The position numbers and the translations under genes were made by a program. A stretch of DNA of 64,000 nucleotides from Pleurostoma richardsiae (Eukaryota; Ascomycota; Sordariomycetes; Calosphaeriales; Pleurostomataceae): positions 1 through 64,000 of the forward strand of contig JANBVO010000031.1 of the NCBI GenBank assembly GCA_030052745.1, given 5' to 3'. Of the stretch, positions 23,901 to 34,506 are shown piece by piece (position 1 is the stretch's first letter; every line of letters begins with the position of its first letter). The notes under the pieces were generated by a model. It worked only from the letters and a program-made list of their open reading frames with translations. It had not been told where the DNA came from and did not search any database.

Positions 23901-26900
23901 CCCCCCGGACCAGCCCAGGAATGACCTGGGCGCTGAGCTGTCTCATGCCGGATCTGCCGCCGCTTCCGCGAGATAACCCAGGCCACCCAGGCCACCCGGG
24001 CCTCCCAGACCTCCCAGTCGATGGGTTTCCCTTTCCGGAATATGATATGATGGTGATAGAGCGTTCCTCGCCACGTCCCCCTCCCGAGGGAGCGGGCTTA
24101 GCTCTCGTGCCGAGTTCTTCTCTTCCGGCACGACCAATGAAGAAGAAGTCTCTGATCGACTCGAGCCTGGAACGTATAACCGTTGCCTCTTAGGTGCTGC
24201 TCCGCTGTTCTTCTCGCCCCCTTCTCCGCTGTCTTTCGCCCCATCCATCGTCTGCGGACTTGGCGTGTCACCGTAAAAGGTGTGGGGGGGAAGACGAACT
24301 ACTCGCCAGAGCCCGCTAGGAGGGAGGGCACGGAGCCGGCGCAGTGACCAGTAACGCCCGGGGTGAAACTTGGGTAGGCAGCGGGCGCAGCTACGCGACA
24401 GCTGCTCGTAGCGGAGCGGAGACCGTCGCGATCGGCCACCCATAGGCCTCCCCCCTGGGCCCGGGCCGAACTCTGTCCCAGCAGTTGAGGGCACCTCAAA
24501 CGGGAACACTCGTCCCCGAAGTTTGAAGTGAACCCGGAGGATACCGTTTGAATATATACTGAAGACACGACATATGTAGCTAGGTATCTTTTGCTTGGGG
24601 GACGACTGTCTCGTGACAATCAGAATCGCAGCAGGTGACGCCGGGGTCGGCTGACCGACGTTCCTGAGCCACGAGTCCACGACGCTCTCGATTTCAAAGC
24701 CCAGCGGTCATTATTCTAGCGCAATCCTCCTCGTTCTTCTTCTAAAGGGTTTTGAGGGTGTGTTGGAGAGTGCCATCCTGACGTGCCCCATAAGGCAGGC
24801 AGAGTGCTGTGTTTGCCGCCCCTCGTAGGTCGACCAGTGGCAATACGGAAACCCGCTTCTGCAGGGTAATGCCTTTCTCGAAGGAATCACAGGCAGCGGC
24901 AGCGCAGTACCTATCATGACATGCGCTCCCACGGTGCGCGAAGAAGGGATCCGCTCTGGAGCAATGCGTCGCCCCCTGAGGGCGTCCAATGAGCGAAGGG
25001 GTGAGCCGATCAACGCGCATCATCGTCGATGCGTCTCGGCCTTCTCGTCGAAAATTTGCATCTCAATTCACGCTAGCATGAGCATGTCGCTCGTTAGCAC
25101 TCTTTTGGTGCTTCTATTTCCATTGCTGGAGAGGCCATCGTCGCTCTTTGCTGGGCCCGGGACGATCATATGACTAGACAGAGAAGAATGGTATCTCATG
25201 TTTTGACGTAATAACACCCAGCACTTGGCTGAAATGCCGTCGCCTTCAATCGCACAAGGATCTTAATGAAAACAAAGTTCGTAGATTGCCGATATATGGG
25301 ATGTGAAGGGTACTGGTAACCAGCACGGTGGCGAGGGGTCTTGTCAGGATGCGTTCTGCCCCTATTCACGATGCCTCCACGTAGGTGAGGCTGGTGGAGC
25401 CGGAGGGCTCGCCGGAAACGAATCAGGGCTGTGCGTGCCTTGCAAGTGTCTCACAGACAAGGCATCGCGCAAGGTCTAACTTAGTGCCGTCGTCCGGGAG
25501 AACCGTTATTCGGGAGTTGGAGCTGTCACGGACTGTCATGAACAGCAAAGCCTCTCCCCTCCAGTCTGCTATTGCCGTCAACCGTCGGCATTTCCTAATC
25601 TGTGCCCATCCCGAAGGAGTTGGCTGTTGGCTCAATCATCTCCGCGGCGGAAAGATGGCTCCTAGGCACATTCCGCCCGGACTCTGGCTTATCGGGTACC
25701 GAGGAGTTGACCTGGAGTCGAGTTATGATCGACCGGCAGCAGATTTGAATACGGCTCCATCTGTCATATATCAGATCTGGCGCTGTCCGACTCCACAGCA
25801 CTCTCGCTGCTGGTGCTATAGACAAGGGCGCGTTGGCAACCGTTTTCGAGATGAAGCTCTAAGCAACCATCAGTAGGTTTACTAGTCGCGCATCCTCCCC
25901 TGTCATTCGCGGCCGTAACCGTTCTGAGAGATGGCGTACCGCCCAGTATGCATTGCTCCCACACAACAATGGCCGTGTATCCGCGATTAGGGGTCCGCCA
26001 CGGCCACCAACACTCCTGCGTGGGCGGACAGGAAGGAAAAAGCACGTATGCCGCCAAGAGGGCCGGGAAAGTCTAGCCCCCAGTCAGAAGGGGATTCGCA
26101 TGGGCTTCCCGTTTGCGTTTCGCGGTCAAAGGTCTCAGGACGGCGGCCGCACTCGGTCATCCTGAGAATCCTGAGACCGCCTGAGACCTCATCCCTGGAT
26201 TCGTGTCGGTCAGCATCACGACCGGGCCGGTGGCATGTCGCTCGGCTCGAGGATATCAGGCGTATACTCGGGAGAGAGGACCGAGAAAGGTTGCAATTCG
26301 GCCCAGAAAGCGGACAGTGGTCTTCAGTGCGGTCTTACGCGTTCGTGCCTCCGGTTCAGCCCGCGGCATCTCAAGAGAAATTCATCACTCACCAGACTCC
26401 GTTCCGCAACCCCGTCAGGTCCGGTCTTCCGTATTTAATGCTGGAGTCGAAGGTTCAGCTAGAAGGAATGGCTAATACGGGGTGGCACACGGTCTATCGA
26501 CAGCTAGAGCCACACCCCGCCCTTGGCCCCTTGGGGTCCCACACCGTCGACGTAGGGATGGCCTGATCGACCGCTTGCCGGGTACGGATACCTCCGCCAA
26601 TGCCGCGGATGGCCTTCCATGACCGAAAAGTCCCGTCTGTCAAAGAAGCCGCGCTGCAAATGAGGACCCCTAACACGTGGTCCTGTCACTCGTCACGCAC
26701 TGCAGGGACCGCGGCAGGTTCTTGGCTTTCTTGCTCGCCCACCACCGTTATCTCATCGAGGGACGCCTAGTCCCCTAAAAGTACGGAGTATGTCCAAGAA
26801 ACGCGCCAGGGTTTCCCTGCCCGGCACCTCGGTGTACTCGCAGCAGCAAGACCCCCTCGGGATTCTATCGGCGAACGGGAAAGGGTGGCGGCGGATCAAT

Positions 26901-27339
26901 CATATAGATCGAGCGGAAGATAACGCCAGCCATCCCCGTCATAGCGTGAGACTCCAGCGCCCTCGCTCCTGGAAGCTTCTTGGCGACGTCTTCTGCATTC
27001 TCGCATCGTCCAACCTTGACTCAGCAGCAGCCGAGCAGCCAGTGGCTTCTGGATGCGGCGAAACCCTCCAGCCGAAACCGCCAGCACCGCCTACGGGTAT
27101 CGGTGCGGTGCCAGTCCTGCCCCTCCTCCCCCAAGATAGAATCAGAAGATCGTGGCGCCGCCCTACGTACAGTATAAGACAAAGTGACAGTGCCTTCCCC
27201 GGAAAAGCGGGTGGCACCTCCGCCCTCCGTCCCCAGACTCTGCTTACCCGAAACCCACGAATCGTGATAGCCACCACCGCCGCCGCGCATCGACTATCCG
27301 ATAGCCCGACAATCCTGATGACCAGGAAGAAAGACTACA
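20951..27339. other. Long gene-free region upstream of bHLH gene 1
   Basis: About 6.4 kb of mostly GC-rich sequence without a gene I can support. It contains a 12-bp unit repeated three times at 21,257-21,292 (GGCAAAGCTGCT-like) and a short Pro/Gly-coding repeat at 23,972-24,012. The longest frame is minus 23943-24680, listed separately. The proximal 500 bp before 27340 has open frames on + but probably forms the 5' leader of the bHLH gene. Large upstream regions are common for fungal developmental regulators. Confidence 0.45.
23943..24680 (-). CDS. Doubtful ORF, 245 codons, unrecognised
   Basis: The longest open frame in the 21-27 kb desert. The N-terminal half looks like random GC-rich translation. 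The second half, from MDGAKDSGEGGEKNSG onward, is hydrophilic and Ser/Glu-rich with a KRQR patch and ends in a Gly/Leu repeat (LGGLGGPGGLGGLG) produced by the short tandem DNA repeat. No family is recognised and there is no supporting neighbour. In DNA of this composition a frame this long can arise by chance. Confidence 0.15.
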   Translation of the reverse strand: MDSWLRNVGQPTPASPAAILIVTRQSSPKQKIPSYICRVFSIYSNGILRVHFKLRGRVFPFEVPSTAGTEFGPGPGGRPMGGRSRRSPLRYEQLSRSCARCLPKFHPGRYWSLRRLRALPPSGLWRVVRLPPHTFYGDTPSPQTMDGAKDSGEGGEKNSGAAPKRQRLYVPGSSRSETSSSLVVPEEKNSARELSPLPREGDVARNALSPSYHIPERETHRLGGLGGPGGLGGLGYLAEAAADPA

Positions 27340-28866
27340 ATGGGCGACAAGCGAAGCTACTATGCAGATGAGTCTTCTGAGGTAAGTTGCGTCCGCCGAA
27401 AACCTCGTCCTGAGCACACTGGCTTCTCTCCTTCGTCCATCGAAAAGGGGGCGTCGAATTTCCAACTCCGCCTCTACGCTCCCATGGGGCCACCAACTTT
27501 GGACTCTTCCAGCACCATCTTCGGAGAAGTTGATATTCTGCTCAGACACGCCGTCACGCCAACAATGACCGGCTTTCTGAGGGGACGAAAACTTACGAAG
27601 CTGTCCAAGTGCCCCTTCCTTGACATCGGCTGTGACTTTAATGCCGGCACAACTGGCACAAGTGTCAATTTCCATCGCGACTGACATGACCTTTTTCGAC
27701 AGATGCCTCAGAGGTCTCCGCTGAATCACGTATACACGTCGGCGATGACTCCGGGGTTCGCAACGTCGGCGTGGACGGACCCAGGTCCTTCCGTGGCCGA
27801 CGGTGAGCTGTATCAAGCAGAAGAGCAGTATTACCCCGACCTCAAGGGTGCCGACTATTTCTCGTACCCTTCCACGACCACGCAGCCATTTCCCAGCTCC
27901 GACACCCGCGTGGCCATCAGGTCCGCGACGTTCTCCAGCGGCGACTTCGCCTCCGAGGACTCGCAGTCGTTGTGGCCCGGAGGTGACGCCAGCTCTTCCA
28001 GCGGAGTGCCGTCCGCCTCAACTTTCACTTCCTCGACGGGAAGCTTTGCCAGTCCCGGACCCGGGAACTTTGCCGGCAACTTCTATGTGTCGCCTTCGGT
28101 CCTCAACGCCGAGACCGACCCGGACTCCGTCTGGCCGGGCAGTGCCACGCTCGGCACGTACGGCGCCCCGGCCGGGAATGGCTACTACCAGACCGAGGCC
28201 GACCCCGCCGGGGACGAAAAGGCCGTAGACACGGAGATAGACGCGCCCGCCCCGCCATCCAAGAGGCAGCGCCAAAAGGGCGCGCCGGACGGCAATGCGC
28301 AGGGCTCGTCGAAGAGGCATGCTCAGTCACAGAGCATAAATGCCGGACAGCTTTCGCAATCATCAAGCTCCTCGAAAGGCAAATCTCCCGCCCCGACCTC
28401 TTCAAAAAGCCGATCCAGATCCGCCGGCCAGGCCTCCATGCCGCCTCCAGCCATCCAGCTGCGGACTGCATCCCGGAAAGCGAAGCGCGTCTCGGCGTCC
28501 TACCGGCCGGCGACGTCGCCCGAGGAGGAGCGCGCCCGCAGCAGCCACAACCAGGTGGAAAAGCAGTACCGCAACCGGCTGAACCAGCACTTCGAGCGCC
28601 TGCTCGCCGTGCTGCCGGCCTCGGTGGACGCGGACGGCGACCAGCAGGGCGAGGACGCGGGGCTGGATCCGGACAAGAGGCTGAGCAAGGCCGAGGTCCT
28701 GGACATAGCGAGGCGGCATATCCGCACTCTGGAGAGGGAGACCTCGGAGCTCGAGGTGGAGAAGCAGCAGCTGGTTGACGAGATCGGGAGGATGACGGAG
28801 ACCGGTTCATATCCTAATAGGAGGGGCTACTCGGGAGACGGCAGTAATCGCGGCATGAGACAGTAG
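27340..28866 (+). CDS. bHLH transcription factor 1 with SREBP-type tyrosine
   Basis: A nuclear helix-loop-helix DNA-binding protein. Exon 1 (27340-27381, MGDKRSYYADESSE) joins exon 2 (27703-28866) in frame through a 321-nt intron with a GTAAGT donor and CTGAC branch point, giving 401 aa. If exon 1 is untranslated, the ATG at 27703 starts the protein. The first 250 residues are low-complexity Ser/Pro/Gly/Asp-rich, a likely activation region, with a basic patch PPSKRQRQ. The basic region is HNQVEKQYRNRLN (His296 to Asn308), with Tyr303 where most bHLH proteins have Arg, as in SREBPs. Helix 1 is HFERLLAVLP, the loop is acidic, and helix 2 is KRLSKAEVLDIARRHIRTLERE. No membrane segment is present, so it is not a classical SREBP. 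An IQLRTASRK motif lies upstream of the basic region and is shared with the paralogue at 33.5 kb. Its target genes are unknown. Confidence 0.88.
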
Positions 28867-29569
28867 GCGGACCGGGAGCCGAGAGGCCGCTGGCCGGCTT
28901 ATTGGCGGTCTCCGCGACGTAGAAGACATTCATGGTGAGTCTAGCTCTGCTGAGCCACCCGTCTTGTGTAGCGTTGTTAACGGATGAAATCTGAGAGGGT
29001 CTCCTCCGGTTTGTTGCCCTTATGGCTTCAGCAGCGGCTTCTATATAGGGAGGAAACGTGGAAGGGGGATCAAGTACGTGATAATACAAGCCGTAAAGCA
29101 GGGCGCACACAGAGCTGTTATAAAGTGAATACAGGCCTCGGCTATAGGCCCTGGGACGCACGCCCATGTAAAAGCCGCACCGGAACAGGTGAGTATCCCC
29201 CTATCATATCAGGTCTAACCCGCCCAGGATCCTATCATGTTATTTTGCACCACACTTTACAGCACTCTGACGCGAAAATGACGGTTCACTGACGGAAGTC
29301 ACCTTGTGAAAATACGTGCGGCCTGCATTTAAGGGAACTGATAGACGCTTTCGTTCAGTTTGCCCTCCCCCCCAGTTCCCCTCCGTCCGTCCGGCTGCAC
29401 GAACACACAGCGACTCATCAGTCACCTCAGACTCAGAAGCTCATGGGACATCACAGGTTATCATGATTGTAACAGGTGCTGAACACCGAATGTGTCAACG
29501 CCGCACAACTCCATTTGGGTTTCAGCCAGGTGTGTATAAAAGCCTGCCCCCCTCCCGTCCCCTGTGCCC
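28867..29569. other. Convergent intergenic region
   Basis: Lies between the 3' ends of bHLH gene 1 (plus) and the membrane-protein gene (minus). No coding sequence is recognised. Confidence 0.5.
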
Positions 29570-30996
29570 TCAGACGTGGGGCAGATAAACGGACCAGTCC
29601 ACTGTATCATACACTGTAACCTCAACGTCTCTCAACTGCGCAAACGCCTCAACTAGCTGGTACATCCTCGCCAGGGCATACAGCACCGCGATGGGCATGA
29701 TCGTCCAGAACTCCCAAGGCAGGGGCAGTGTCGTGAGCTCGCGCTGCGGCTCGTTGCTGAGGCGCTCTTCCCTCGCCTTCTCGAAGTCTTTGAGCGCCTT
29801 GGGGTTTGTCACTCGCAGGTAGAGCCACGTCCAGCGCCCGAGGCGCTTCCACGATGCCATAGTCTCAAGGACCCAGAACGCGGCGGTGACTCCGAAGAGG
29901 AGCAGGCTTGACACCCGCCAGAGGACCCGTTCCGTGCCGGAAGGGAAGGAAAAGTTCCAACCCGCGACGTGGATGCCCGTGAAGGCCAGGGTTGCGAAGC
30001 AGAGCAGATACTCCTGCACGCCGTATGGGTTCATGGGGAATCTGTCATTTGGGATTCGCCGTATTGACCGCTCAGGTGGGATCACCGGCATCTTCACGAA
30101 CGGTTGCACGTTCACGGCCCAGCCGGGTCCGTTCTCGTCAACGAAGTCGAGGGGTGTCGTCCTCCACTGCTTCGATCCGCTTATCTCATCCACGTTAGCC
30201 TTCGCCTTCAAGCGTATCGGATGACGGACGTCAGCAGGCTTGTGCAGCCAAGCGAAGGCGGTCATCAGCGAGCAGACGACTATCCCCAGCGTGTCGAGCT
30301 CTAGAGTTGTGAGTGCGAGGTGCTGAGCAGCGCGGCCGACGCACTCGACGATGAAGTACGCGATCTGGAACGCGGTGATTGCCTTGGCGAGACGGTCCTG
30401 CTTCGACTTGTCCCAAATCTCTTCTGGTGGTACGTCGGGATACGCAATGTGTCCATTGACCACGAGCCAATGTAGCTGTTTTGCGTTCAAGGGAAACGAC
30501 TCGCTCTCTTTAGCCTGGAGGACAAAGCCGCCCATGTCCGCGAAGAAGGCCATTCGCATGGTCCACTGTGAGTATCCAGCCACACGGAACGCTTCGACGG
30601 AATGCCTCGCTCGACTCCACTGCCCGGCGGCAAAGGTGAGGACTATTTCGGGGCCGATTATCGCCAGTCCCATCCATAAGAGACGTCGACAGAAGAGGAC
30701 GAAGTTGGAGTCATTGGGGCGGGAACGTTGAGGCAGAGGAGAGTGTAGGTGCATATGAAGACGGTAACGATGCAGGTCCAGAGGACGTCCCATGTCCCTC
30801 TAGAGTTGGGCGAATCGACCCATCCAGTCCTTCGTTCGGCCACCGTTGCCAGTGCTAACGTGCCTGCATTCCCGAGCTGGTACTCATTGTCCCTCGTCTG
30901 GATCGCGACAGTCGCCGGTGTGGTTGGCGCCGCCGCCGCCGACGCTGCTTGCACCAGGCAAGCAAGGATCAGGCTCATAGCATGCGTTGGAAGCAT
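29570..30996 (-). CDS. Multi-pass membrane protein of unknown function, one-base frameshift
   Basis: A fungus-specific type of uncharacterised integral membrane protein, judging from the conserved-looking segments RGTWDVLWTCIVTVFICTYT, GPEIVLTFAAGQW, FFADMGGFVLQ and NAKQLHWLVVNGHI. It starts at 30996 with a likely signal sequence (SLILACLVQAASAAAA) and has roughly six further hydrophobic stretches, including IVVCSLMTAFAWLHKP, YLLCFATLAFTGIHVAGW and FWTIMPIAVLYALARM. The N-terminal frame (to LCLNVPAP) and the long C-terminal frame (from NDSNFVLFCRRLLW) differ by one base. The break coincides with a run of four C on the coding strand (GGGG at 30716-30719 on +), where five would give continuous LNVPAPNDSNF. 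No acceptor site allows an intron there. It is either a sequencing error or a real disruption; the rest of the frame, about 400 codons, is undamaged. Confidence 0.75.
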
Positions 30997-31684
30997 TTTG
31001 ACATTCTTCTGGGCCCAGACAGCACCACACCATTACGTGACAAAACGTCGACTGGGAGGAAATATGTACTGCCTTTAATGGCAGAGCCAGCTTGCTTTCC
31101 ACAACCATGCATCCAGCCGCTTCATGTCGACATGCGGCACCGGCCAGAGCAGGCAACTGTGCGACCGGGTTCAGCTAAGACCTTTATCGTCCAGTAGATT
31201 TCCACATCTATGCCTCTGTTATATGTTTGCCGTATGCAGGGGCTGCACCCAGCCGTGAGGTCTTGGGAGAAGCACCAACAGGGACGACTTTGAAACACAT
31301 GCTTGCTTCAACGTTCTGCAGAGACAACCCTGAATGCAGGGCGACCAATTTGGATGCGCGGGACAGAGCCTGGCAGAACCCCTGAGGGTCTGCACGTTGG
31401 TGCTGAGGATCCATGCACACATGCATGCATCTGAAGAGTGTCGAAACGACCTGCCGGCGCTTAGCGACGTGAATGTCCTAGTCACGAATAAAACAACGCG
31501 GAATCACGCCCAATAGAGGAAGGAAGGTCCAAGATAAGCACGTGCACGCGAAATGGCGGAAGGGAAATCAGTTTCAATTCTGCGGAGCTGGATGCTCCAT
31601 GTCAATCTCAATACAGCAACTCACCAGCGCATCACTTTTCTTCAGAGGTGAGGTGAAAGACTTTCAATTTAGAGAGACACGGCG
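30997..31684. promoter_or_regulatory. Divergent upstream region
   Basis: 688 bp shared by the membrane-protein gene (minus) and the hydrolase gene (plus). It must carry both promoters. No coding frame or known motif is convincing. Confidence 0.35.
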
Positions 31685-32941
31685 GTGTCGGGTGCCTTTG
31701 AAGAAGCCGAATTCTGCGCCTTCGTCTCCAAGGTTGCCGGCAGAAAGATGGGCGTCGCCGCGGTTTTGCAGTCCTCGGTTTATGCCGTAGCTGTCTCCAT
31801 CGCCGGCTACTTTGCCTTTGTTAGCATTCTCGCTATTCCAGCAGTCCAGAACCAGGCCATATATCTCAACCGCGTTACCCTGACATGGTTCAAGGACGTC
31901 AACTACCCTGAACAATGGGGGTTTCTCCATAACCAGGTTACGCCCTTCAGACTAGAGACTCCAGATGGGGAGTCCCTCCATGCGTGGCACATCCTCCCGC
32001 TTGAGGTGTATCGCCGCAATGAGCAGCATTTGATCAAGGAACCGGCGGGCCTGGCGGTTGACATCACGTCACGGGAAAGCTTCCGACTGCTCCGAGATGA
32101 CCCGGATGCCCTTCTCGTCTTGTATTTTCACGGTGCTGCGGGGACACTGGGCTCCGGATTCCGCCCGCCGAGCTACCGCGCTATGTACGCCGGCGCGCCG
32201 GACAAGATCCACACCATCGCTATCGACTACCGCGGCTTCGGGACCAGCACCGGGTCGCCGTCGGAGAATGGCCTCCTAACAGACGCCGTCACCCTGGCCG
32301 ACTGGGCGATGAACGTCGCCGGAGTTCCGCCGTCACGCATCGTCCTCTTCGCACAGTCGCTTGGCACTGCCGTCGCCATCTCCCTAGCCCGACACATGGC
32401 ATCGCGGCCGGACCCTGTCCTATTCGCCGGCATGGTGCTCGTGGCGCCGTTTGTGGACGTAGAGCTGCTCACCGCCACCTACCGGCTCGCTGGGACGATC
32501 CCCATCCTCGATCCGGTCGCGCGATTCCCCCGGCTGCTAGCCTTCCTTAACAGCTTCATCGGCACCAAGTGGCCCAGCAAAGACACCATCGCGGACCTTG
32601 TGCGGCGGTGTGAGGGCGCCGAGGGCGATGGGCCCATTTACGACATCACGATCCTGCACGCCGAGGACGACTACGACATCCCGTGGGTCCACAGCGAGCA
32701 GGTATTCTGGCACGCCGTCGACGCGTCGCTATCCCGGGGCATCAGCTACGAGGCTCTGGAGCAGGAGAAGGCGGTGGCGAGGACGGATCTGGGCGAGGGC
32801 GGCTGGATGGTGACGCGGCGGACGGGGAGAGGGACGATCAGGGAGCACATCCTTAAGCACGGGCTGCATGACCGGATCATGTCATATCCTGCTGTTAGCT
32901 TGGCGATACTCAGGGCGTTCCACAGCCGCGATACGGAGTAG
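31685..32941 (+). CDS. ABHD12-like alpha/beta hydrolase
   Basis: A membrane-anchored serine hydrolase resembling ABHD12/ABHD13-type lipid hydrolases. A single exon of 418 aa; the ATG at 31748 (MGVAAVLQ, 397 aa) is an equally good start and puts the membrane anchor (SSVYAVAVSIAGYFAFVSIL) nearer the N-terminus. Seen in order: TPDGESLHAWHILP; the oxyanion strand VLYFHGAAGTLGSGFRP; IDYRGFGTSTGSPSENG; the nucleophile elbow FAQSLGTAVA with Ser225; the acid in HAEDDYDIPW (Asp328); and the His in KHGLHDRIMSYP (near 395). The elbow reads A-x-S-x-G instead of G-x-S-x-G, a tolerated variant. The residues of a catalytic triad are therefore all present. The substrate is unknown; monoacyl lipids are usual for the family. 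Confidence 0.88.
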   Translation: MSGAFEEAEFCAFVSKVAGRKMGVAAVLQSSVYAVAVSIAGYFAFVSILAIPAVQNQAIYLNRVTLTWFKDVNYPEQWGFLHNQVTPFRLETPDGESLHAWHILPLEVYRRNEQHLIKEPAGLAVDITSRESFRLLRDDPDALLVLYFHGAAGTLGSGFRPPSYRAMYAGAPDKIHTIAIDYRGFGTSTGSPSENGLLTDAVTLADWAMNVAGVPPSRIVLFAQSLGTAVAISLARHMASRPDPVLFAGMVLVAPFVDVELLTATYRLAGTIPILDPVARFPRLLAFLNSFIGTKWPSKDTIADLVRRCEGAEGDGPIYDITILHAEDDYDIPWVHSEQVFWHAVDASLSRGISYEALEQEKAVARTDLGEGGWMVTRRTGRGTIREHILKHGLHDRIMSYPAVSLAILRAFHSRDTE

Positions 32942-33519
32942 AGGTCATGGTCCCTATACAGAAGACTACATGGGGGTGACATAGACAGAGTAGAGTATCA
33001 GAGCACAAGCGAGAGCAGGCTGGGGTCGTTACCGACGGAAGCTCTCCCTGCTTCATAGTTAGTGATGGCGATGCTTGAAAGCTTGAAAGCAGCTAGGAGC
33101 ATAGGCACAATTGTCACTCTGACTGGAAGCCATTGAACTTTAAGGTACTGTCAGTCTCTATTGAGGACTGCATACGATTAGACTCATCGGTACATGAACA
33201 TTAGACCATGCCATCAAGCATGTCCTTCTCCTGATCCGCCCGAGCTTAGACTCAAAAGGCCACTTTTGGTCTCCCATCCCCAGGGTACTGTGACCCAAGA
33301 TGATCCGTGCCTAAACGCCAATTCCCAGGTGCCATACCCCGTCCGGTAGGCAGTGAAACCCCGATGTGTTGAGAAGAGAGAGCGGTTGCCGTGAGGAACC
33401 CTCCTCTTAAAGCAAATGGATATTGCCCCCTGTTCGGTCCGCCCCCGGATCCGAAACCACGTCTAAAACCCCTTCGCATAGCCTCATAGCTGTCATTAAT
33501 CTTCCCAACATCATTACGT
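32942..33519. other. Convergent intergenic region
   Basis: Lies between the 3' ends of the hydrolase gene and bHLH gene 2. No coding sequence is recognised. Confidence 0.5.
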
Positions 33520-34506
33520 TCAAGCGCGGACGGCGAGCTCCATGCGCTGGCGGATGGCCGCCTGCTGCATCTGCCCGACGTTCTCCATCAGCCTGTTGCG
33601 CTCCTCCTGCAGCGCCCGCCGCTCGTCCTCGAGCTGGCCGATCCGCCGCCTGGCTAGGTCGAGGACCTCAGCCTTGCTCATGCGCTTGTCATCGCTCTCC
33701 GCCACGGCGCCGGCGCTGCTTGCGCCCTTGCCGCCCTTGCCGCCACCGACTGCCGCGCGCTGGTCGGCGGCAGGCAGCACGGCAAGCAGCTTCTCGAACT
33801 GGGTGTTCAGTCGGTTGCGGTACTGCTTCTCTACATTGTTGTGGTTGCGGCGTGCCCGGCGCTCCTCGTTGGTGAGAGCGTCGTCATCATCATCCTCATC
33901 ATCGTCGGCCGAACCGGTGGGCGACCGAGCCTGCTGGCCTGCGGCCTTGGGCTTCCGTGACGCGGTGCGCAGCTGGATGTTGTGGTTGCCGCCGTGGCCG
34001 CTGGTGCCAGGGGGGCCCGACAAGGAGCCGGTCCTGGAGTTGCTAGCCTTGGGTGTCCTGGACTTGGAGGACTTGCTGGAAGAGGACTTGGTGCTGCTGG
34101 TGCTCTTGGCCTTGGAGGAGCACTGCTTCTTACTTGGAGGCGGCGACATGGAGCCCATCTGAGCGGACTGCTCGTCGGTGCTGTGTTTCCGCCCAGTCGA
34201 CCACGAGTCGGAGTCCGTGTCCGGGCCCAGAGCCGCGGGAGACACGAAGCCGTCGTTGAACTCTGAGTTGCCGAAGTAGTTGTTGAAGGAGGAGGAAGGC
34301 ATGGGTGCGGTGTAGGTGGGCTGGCCTCCGGTGCCCACGGTGGTGGACCACTCCATGAAGTCGTTGCTCGGCGCCGACTTCACGTTGAACCCGGAGGCAG
34401 CACCATCGTCGAAGGAAAAGTAATCATAGGACGCAAGATCTTCACCGAAGGTGCCCGGAGAGCATGAGATGTGGTTGTTCATCATGCCCGAGTACTGATC
34501 TTGCAT
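33520..34506 (-). CDS. bHLH transcription factor 2 with SREBP-type tyrosine, paralogue
   Basis: 328 aa from MQDQYSGMMNN; the frame is open to an ATG at 34632, but that extension looks like leader sequence. Residues 1-170 are Ser/Asn/Gly-rich. PPSKKQ and a long Ser/Lys tract follow, then IQLRTASRK, an acidic run (DDDEDDDDD), and the basic region NHNNVEKQYRNRLN with Tyr229 in place of the common Arg. Helix 1 is QFEKLLAVLP, followed by a Gly/Ala loop, then KRMSKAEVLDLARRRIGQLEDE and a short coiled coil. The layout and the motifs PPSK-Q, IQLRTASRK, VEKQYRNRLN and KAEVLD-ARR match bHLH gene 1 closely, so the two are paralogues. They could bind DNA as a heterodimer, which is an inference. No membrane segment is present. 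Confidence 0.88.
   Translation of the reverse strand: MQDQYSGMMNNHISCSPGTFGEDLASYDYFSFDDGAASGFNVKSAPSNDFMEWSTTVGTGGQPTYTAPMPSSSFNNYFGNSEFNDGFVSPAALGPDTDSDSWSTGRKHSTDEQSAQMGSMSPPPSKKQCSSKAKSTSSTKSSSSKSSKSRTPKASNSRTGSLSGPPGTSGHGGNHNIQLRTASRKPKAAGQQARSPTGSADDDEDDDDDALTNEERRARRNHNNVEKQYRNRLNTQFEKLLAVLPAADQRAAVGGGKGGKGASSAGAVAESDDKRMSKAEVLDLARRRIGQLEDERRALQEERNRLMENVGQMQQAAIRQRMELAVRA

Noticed and set aside
26048-27371. Plus-strand open frames of 172 and 193 codons before bHLH gene 1
   Set aside because: No recognisable domain, atypical composition, and the second overlaps the bHLH start; more likely leader DNA open by chance.
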